Of a stretch of DNA of 64,000 nucleotides, positions 59,342 through 64,000 are shown one piece after another. Within the stretch, counting starts at the first letter, position 1. The number at the start of each line of letters is the position of its first letter. Below the pieces are notes generated by a model, which worked only from the letters and a program-made list of their open reading frames with translations, was not told where the DNA came from and did not search any database. The DNA lies in contig JAJUBI010000007.1 in assembly GCA_022419385.1 (NCBI GenBank), forward strand, positions 2,699,768 to 2,763,767. The letters are read 5' to 3'. Source of the stretch: Paraconiothyrium sp. Pb-2020. Taxonomy: Eukaryota; Ascomycota; Dothideomycetes; Pleosporales; Didymosphaeriaceae. The translations under genes were made by a program, and so were the position numbers.

Positions 59342-60465
59342 CCTATTGACCTCGCATAACATTCAGCTATTCAGGCCTGTGGAAATCGAGCCCTCATCCA
59401 CCGACACCAAAACAACTCACGCAAACTTTATCATGGCACATAACATACTGCCACTTCCCAAGTAGCTCGCCTCGGCGTACAAGCTCTCCATGCCGGAGCT
59501 ATCGATTGTAACAGTGCGCTATATTCTTCCTTTTGTTGATTTCATTGCATCAGGATACCCCATGCCATGTAGGCATCTTGCTCTTGTTCCCTTTCTCTTG
59601 CTCTGGCTCCTCGACCTAGCCATGACTTTCATATTCACCGTCTCTATTAGCACCGCGTGAAGCGAAGCTGTATACCTTTCTCGTTTCTTATCGTCGTTAC
59701 CTGATACCCATTATGTCTCAGGGATTCCTGATTGACTCAGTTTATTTTACTATAGAATTCGTCTGTTGCCTTCAGTGGCTGTGGTGGCACTTGTCTAAAG
59801 GAAAGGTAGAGGTGTTTCCTTTGTTGATTGGAAGGTGGGACGGGGGACGGATGGGGATCAGATTGTGTGTCTTAAGTTATATACCATTATCGCTAATAGT
59901 CTACCTAAGGACTATACAACGTTCAAGGCATCGATATCTTCACAAACATACTGCCTCCATTCCCTTCTATCTGACAACACGAAATCTACAGCGACTAAGC
60001 GGTTCTACGCATCATGTTCACTTTGTTCTCAACGAGCCACGGTGCGAGTTGTGGCTTTCCTCACTTCCTTTGTCCAGCCTAGGCGACGCCAACACCCCCT
60101 ACCTTTGTGCTGATTGCCATTTCCAGTCAAAAATCTGGCACAAGCGGCTTTCTGCATCAGCCGAATTTAAGTTGATTATTCTTGCTTTTCATGTTGACAA
60201 CAAAAAGGAACCGGCGCGACCACAGACGCCGAATGCAGGTCTTTCAGCAATACACTATCTTTATCCTATATTGCGGAAGCATGAAGGGCCTAGGGTAGAG
60301 AAGAAGGTCTTTAACGCACAACGCATCTTTCAAGCTCCGCTTGCATACACTATACGCACGCGGAGCGTTCACAATCGGATATCGCTTTACACAACGCAAC
60401 ACAAATCGCAGCAGCAATCACTACCTCAGCTTCTATGGTTATCTAGAGATACTTGTCCGCAAACA
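59342..60465. other. Intergenic region / long open leader
   Basis: The last 753 bp are open in the same frame as the following gene, but the encoded sequence is Cys/Trp/His-rich, lacks any domain and does not resemble the protein downstream. I treat it as 5' flank or leader. A leader intron is possible. Confidence 0.45.
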
Positions 60466-63015
60466 ATGGCATTTAGACATGGGCCTCACTACGATCCTGA
60501 CAGATTCATGAGAAGAGCTGGCATTCGACGCAGACCCGCAAGGCGGCCCCTCTTTGAGCTTTCTCCGGTCGCTACTAACATGCGCTTCAAAAGAAATGAC
60601 CGCCACCGGCGCCCGGTGGATGAAGTCCCACCGTGGTTGTCGTTTGCTGAAAAAGATGAAGGTGTGGCCGAACCGGTTGAACGCAGGGAGTCTCGGGGAA
60701 GAAGGAGAGTTCCACAGGTTGATTCCACCCCTAGCGCACCGGAAGTAAACCACAGTGGTGGATCTTTTAGGACTGACTCTTTGCTTCCTTGGAAATTTGA
60801 AGGTGCAGAAGGTGAGGCCGGGATTGAAGGAGGACGTCCTCCAAGAAAGCGCGCCCGCGATGACAACGACAATAACGGTGTAGACGTTCACGTTCGTCCT
60901 CGCAAGAGGCGCAGAAGTAAAGATAGCTGGTGGATTATCGAGAATTGTACATGGCTCTTTTTCTGCATTGAAATCCTGTTGTATTTCGTCGATACACCAG
61001 CAGCGATAGCCAAGGACGAACGAGACAGGCTCAATGAACAGGAGAGAGAAGAACAGTTCGCAGAGTATTCGAATCATATCACAGCAGGAGGAAGAAGGGT
61101 GTACGTTGCAGACGCCGGCGTCAACGTCATACCGCATAGTGGCACTGGAGCAGTACTCCCCGACCCGGAAAACGAACAACAACCAGAGACAGCAACGCCA
61201 ACATGGCCGCCAACGAGCTACCCATACACGGGAGATCCTATATCGGATTCGCAATCCGAAAGTTCGGAGACACCGCCCGGAACGGAGGATGATGGGATGC
61301 AGAGTCCCCCGCCTTCTGATCCTGATGGCGAAGACGACCACATGGCTGGATCTGATGAGGTTTCCGGTGGTGTTTTTTCCTTTCCGCCTACGAAGACGCA
61401 ACGTGGTGGTCACATAGTCACGCTTCCGGGAGGCATTACGCATATTACTGGACCATTTATAACACAGCGACCTGTGCCGCGCACGGATGACCAAGGTCGT
61501 TTTGTGGACGAGCAAGATCGTCTAATAGATGGCCGCGGTCGTTCAATCGACGATAATGGTCAGCTTATAGATGAACATGGACGTATTCCTCATCACCTCT
61601 TGAGGGATGATCCACCAATGACGAGGCCTCCACGGGAGAATATCTTTGTCAATGAGGAAGGCCAATTTGTCAATAGCATTGGACAATTGGTTGACGACAA
61701 TGGTCAACTCGTGGATGAGCATGGGCGGATTCCCGCCCATCTGTTCGAGGATGAAGAGCCCACTCCAAAGACGCCACCTAGAGTACCGCAAGTGTCGCCC
61801 TCTAGACCACCACAGGTTCCACCTACCAGGCCTCCACAAATCTCACCGCAGTTACCGGCACTAGCACCACCACGGAGGAATGAGCAGGGTTGCCTTGTGG
61901 ATGGAGAGGGTCGCATGGTCAATGAGCAGGGGCATCTGGTGAACGAGGAAGGCCTTCTTATCGATGAACAGGGAAGATTAGTGGATAAACTAGGTCGTCT
62001 GTTAGATGCTTTTGGGCGGCTTGTAAACGCGGAAGGTCAGATCGTGGATGGGGATGGATTCCCGATCATTGAAGAAGCGCCTGCAGACGAGCATCTTCCC
62101 CCAGACTCAGGTCCTTCAGTATTTCCTGGAACTACGAGCGCAGCCGCGGGACCAAGTATGCCCCCAGCAGATCCAACGAGTTTCCTGGACAGCCTCCCAG
62201 GTCAACAGCAACAGCCTGGTGGCCGTCTGCCACCTGGTTTCGATGACTCGGAGGAAGGTGAAGATCTAACAGCACCTATAAGGGCAATAGACAGGCAATA
62301 CCGACCACTACCGCCCAACAACTACGTTATCCGAGGTGGTTCCCTTGGACCTTATGGTCTCCCACTCGCCCCAGATATGGTCGTTGAAGACGAGCGTCCA
62401 GTGCCACCTCTGAGAGAAAAATACATGGACCGCTTCACCTTCCCACCGAGGAAGTGCGGCATCCTACAGTACGACGAACCTTGCAACGAAACATTCACAA
62501 ATGGTCGCGCCCTGCGTGAGCACCAGCTCACGCACGACTACATGATGTCTGGTGCCGCTGGCCCGGATGGGACCATCGACCTTGTGACAGAAGAGCAAGT
62601 CCCTTTACCGGAGGGCGAGGCGGAAAGGTTGCTACAGGAGCGACAAATCAGGAGAATAACGTATATTAAGGAGACTGCGCTGCAGAGAGCGGCATGGGAA
62701 AGTAACCGAAAGGCGAAGGAAGCAAAGGATGCGGAAGAGAGAGCTAGGAAGGCGAGGGAGAGAGCGGAGGCGCCTTTGACGGAGGAGGACTTCGGCCCTG
62801 ACGAAATGACGCCGGAAGAGTTTGAGAATTCTTTCGGTGAAGAGCCTCCGGATTCGTTTGAGGAGGGATTGACAGAGGATCAGCAGGGTGAGGTTGATGA
62901 ATCTATAGAAGGTCAACATCCATCTCGGGAAGACTTGTCGGAGGTGAAGATGGATGGGGTGCAGCAGACAGATCCATTTCTTGAGATTTACACGGACGAG
63001 GAGCTCCGGGCGTAG
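60466..63015 (+). CDS. 849-aa protein with 18 seven-residue repeats and a C2H2-like finger
   Basis: One exon from ATG 60466 (MAFRHGPHYDPDRF). The first 150 residues are Arg-rich with two basic clusters (GRPPRKRARDD, RPRKRRRSKD) that look like nuclear signals. A hydrophobic stretch follows (TWLFFCIEILLYFV). Residues 341-375, 396-423 and 472-534 are blocks of 5, 4 and 9 tandem seven-residue units of the form D/N-x-x-G-R/Q-x-V/I, separated by Pro-rich linkers. Residues 664-690 form a C-x8-C-x12-H-x3-H finger (from CGILQYDEPC to HQLTH). The C-terminus is a charged coiled coil (ESNRKAKEAKDAEERARKAR) with an acidic tail. I recognise no family. The mix of basic clusters and finger suggests a chromatin or DNA role, by inference. 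Confidence 0.78.
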   Translation: MAFRHGPHYDPDRFMRRAGIRRRPARRPLFELSPVATNMRFKRNDRHRRPVDEVPPWLSFAEKDEGVAEPVERRESRGRRRVPQVDSTPSAPEVNHSGGSFRTDSLLPWKFEGAEGEAGIEGGRPPRKRARDDNDNNGVDVHVRPRKRRRSKDSWWIIENCTWLFFCIEILLYFVDTPAAIAKDERDRLNEQEREEQFAEYSNHITAGGRRVYVADAGVNVIPHSGTGAVLPDPENEQQPETATPTWPPTSYPYTGDPISDSQSESSETPPGTEDDGMQSPPPSDPDGEDDHMAGSDEVSGGVFSFPPTKTQRGGHIVTLPGGITHITGPFITQRPVPRTDDQGRFVDEQDRLIDGRGRSIDDNGQLIDEHGRIPHHLLRDDPPMTRPPRENIFVNEEGQFVNSIGQLVDDNGQLVDEHGRIPAHLFEDEEPTPKTPPRVPQVSPSRPPQVPPTRPPQISPQLPALAPPRRNEQGCLVDGEGRMVNEQGHLVNEEGLLIDEQGRLVDKLGRLLDAFGRLVNAEGQIVDGDGFPIIEEAPADEHLPPDSGPSVFPGTTSAAAGPSMPPADPTSFLDSLPGQQQQPGGRLPPGFDDSEEGEDLTAPIRAIDRQYRPLPPNNYVIRGGSLGPYGLPLAPDMVVEDERPVPPLREKYMDRFTFPPRKCGILQYDEPCNETFTNGRALREHQLTHDYMMSGAAGPDGTIDLVTEEQVPLPEGEAERLLQERQIRRITYIKETALQRAAWESNRKAKEAKDAEERARKARERAEAPLTEEDFGPDEMTPEEFENSFGEEPPDSFEEGLTEDQQGEVDESIEGQHPSREDLSEVKMDGVQQTDPFLEIYTDEELRA
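61486..62067 (+). repeat. 21-bp coding repeats in three blocks (18 units)
   Basis: Units such as DDNGQLI, DEHGRIP, NEEGQFV and DEQGRLV are tandem with no gaps within each block. Blocks 1 and 2 end in the same pair (DDNGQL-I/V, DEHGRIP) followed by HHL or AHL, so a block has itself been duplicated. Confidence 0.88.
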
Positions 63016-63812
63016 GCCGAGGAGGAGAATGACAGGGAGTATCCGGACCCGTATTCGTGATTCGCCGATGGAAGCGGACCGAAGTACTCGTAGTGCGGTG
63101 TGCGCCAAGGCGTCGTCGTCGTCGTCGTCGTCGTCGAGGTGAGGGTGCTGTATGTGTAATCAGTTCACTCCGCACCTCATGTAGTGTGACGTATTTGTGC
63201 AAGAGGAAAACAAGGCTCAACCCAGACAGTACCTTTATATACTTTCATCCTTTTGCCTCGCGTCTTGTCCGTCATATCTAAGATTTTGCATAGCTGAGCG
63301 TGACCAAGACTATCTATCTGAGCCGTCTGCTGTAATCCCTCGAGGTCGGGTGGGTGTGCGCTTTGCCTCCCATTATCTGTCCCGTCGGATGCTCACGTTT
63401 CCGGACCGTGATCAAATATACGCCGCTAGTGCACGCTTAGGAAGCCTGGTGAGGTCAGGATAGTATTTGCGAACCCTAATGCAACTAGACAGGCCTTCCC
63501 CGCAGGGCTAACCGTTTCTCACCATGTTCTTTTGCTCAATTCGGAAGGGGAGCAAGCTAATTCGTCCGTTGCCTTAGCGATGTACCGCAGTATACCCTTG
63601 GTTAACACAATGCGAGGTTTTCGTCCGTTGCGTGACACAACGTTGTGTTAGCGGAGTTAGCTTAATAATTCGTGCTGGCAACTGGAATGAGGTCGGCTTT
63701 ACCAAGCGGAACCATGGCTGCCTAGAGATGGTATATATAGCGCCTTGAACTAGAGAAACGTCAAGGAACAACAACCCTAATATCGAAATCAAAATCTACG
63801 CCAACCACCGAA
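63016..63812. other. Intergenic region with microsatellite and palindrome
   Basis: It holds a (CGT) run at about 63110-63136, a perfect 14-bp palindrome ACACAACGTTGTGT at 63635-63648, and the TATA box of the next gene. No gene is seen. Confidence 0.55.
63732..63739 (+). promoter_or_regulatory. TATA box of the dehydrogenase gene
   Basis: TATATATA lies about 75 nt before the ATG at 63813, with a CA-rich leader typical of fungal genes between them. Confidence 0.55.
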
Positions 63813-64000
63813 ATGCCCGTGTACGTTATTGTAGGAGCTTCAAGAGGCTTGGGTGTACGTTTTTTCTACCCTCGTTGCGTGTTCTCCTAACATATCGCAG
63901 TATCAATTCCTCAAAACCATAAGCGAGCAAGATCCCTCAAATATCGTCATCGGAACAGCCCGAACTGTAGAGAAAACCCAGAAGAAGGTCAAAAACGATG
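63813..64000 (+). CDS. Short-chain dehydrogenase/reductase, 5' part only
   Basis: Two exons are visible: 63813-63854 and 63901 to the window end. The 46-nt intron has a GTACGT donor and CGCAG acceptor, phase 0. The N-terminus MPVYVIVGASRGLG is the first beta strand and Gly-rich NAD(P)-binding loop of an SDR enzyme. It is followed by YQFLKTISEQDPSNIVIGTA, which gives the first helix and second strand. The substrate cannot be inferred from 46 residues. The gene is cut by the window edge. Confidence 0.8.

Overview
The window looks like nuclear DNA of a filamentous ascomycete (Pezizomycotina; a Dothideomycete is my best guess, an inference). The evidence is the gene structure and content. Introns are short (44-124 nt), GT-AG, often with CTAAC or CTGAC branch sites. 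Genes are closely spaced on both strands without operons. The gene set is typical of moulds: a HET-domain gene, an ExgD-type glucanase, a fungal rhodopsin-like membrane protein, a GPI-type wall protein, and WD40-M20 Dug2. I found no tRNA, rRNA, CRISPR array or intact transposon.

Left part (1-12.3 kb): an acidic/basic low-complexity protein whose frame is broken in a tandem repeat (960-2719, -); a membrane-segment protein (3354-4719, -); the Dug2 subunit of the glutathione degradosome (6996-10000, +, six exons); and a P/Q-rich protein (10210-12259, -).

Accessory island (12.6-20 kb): a frameshifted HET gene (-); a three-exon secreted ribonuclease of the T1/U2/ribotoxin superfamily (14663-15334, -) that is split into exons and easy to miss, with its 3' end partly tandem-duplicated; and a divergent 795-aa protein of unknown function with an internally repeated C-terminal region (16497-19035, +). 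The flanks are AT-rich. This is the best candidate for something undescribed.

Core part (20-35 kb): ExgD-like membrane-anchored exo-beta-1,3-glucanase (-), nicotinamide mononucleotide adenylyltransferase (-), Ufd4/TRIP12-type HECT ubiquitin ligase (+), and a CUE/SMR-domain protein resembling the no-go-decay nuclease Cue2 (+).

Middle accessory part (36-48 kb): a secreted Gly/Ala-rich protein made of seven exons joined only by phase-1 introns; a 621-aa protein with a possible winged helix; remnants of a membrane-protein gene; a seven-exon rhodopsin-like membrane protein; and a long gene-poor stretch.

Right part (48-64 kb): small GPI-type wall protein (-), Tco89-like TORC1 subunit (-), a hypothetical basic protein (-), an ABCF ATPase (+), a zinc-finger protein with a QA/HA repeat (+), an 849-aa zinc-finger protein carrying 18 seven-residue repeats (+), and the start of a short-chain dehydrogenase cut by the window end (+).

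All splice models were made by eye from splice signals, reading frame and protein continuity. None has been checked against transcripts.
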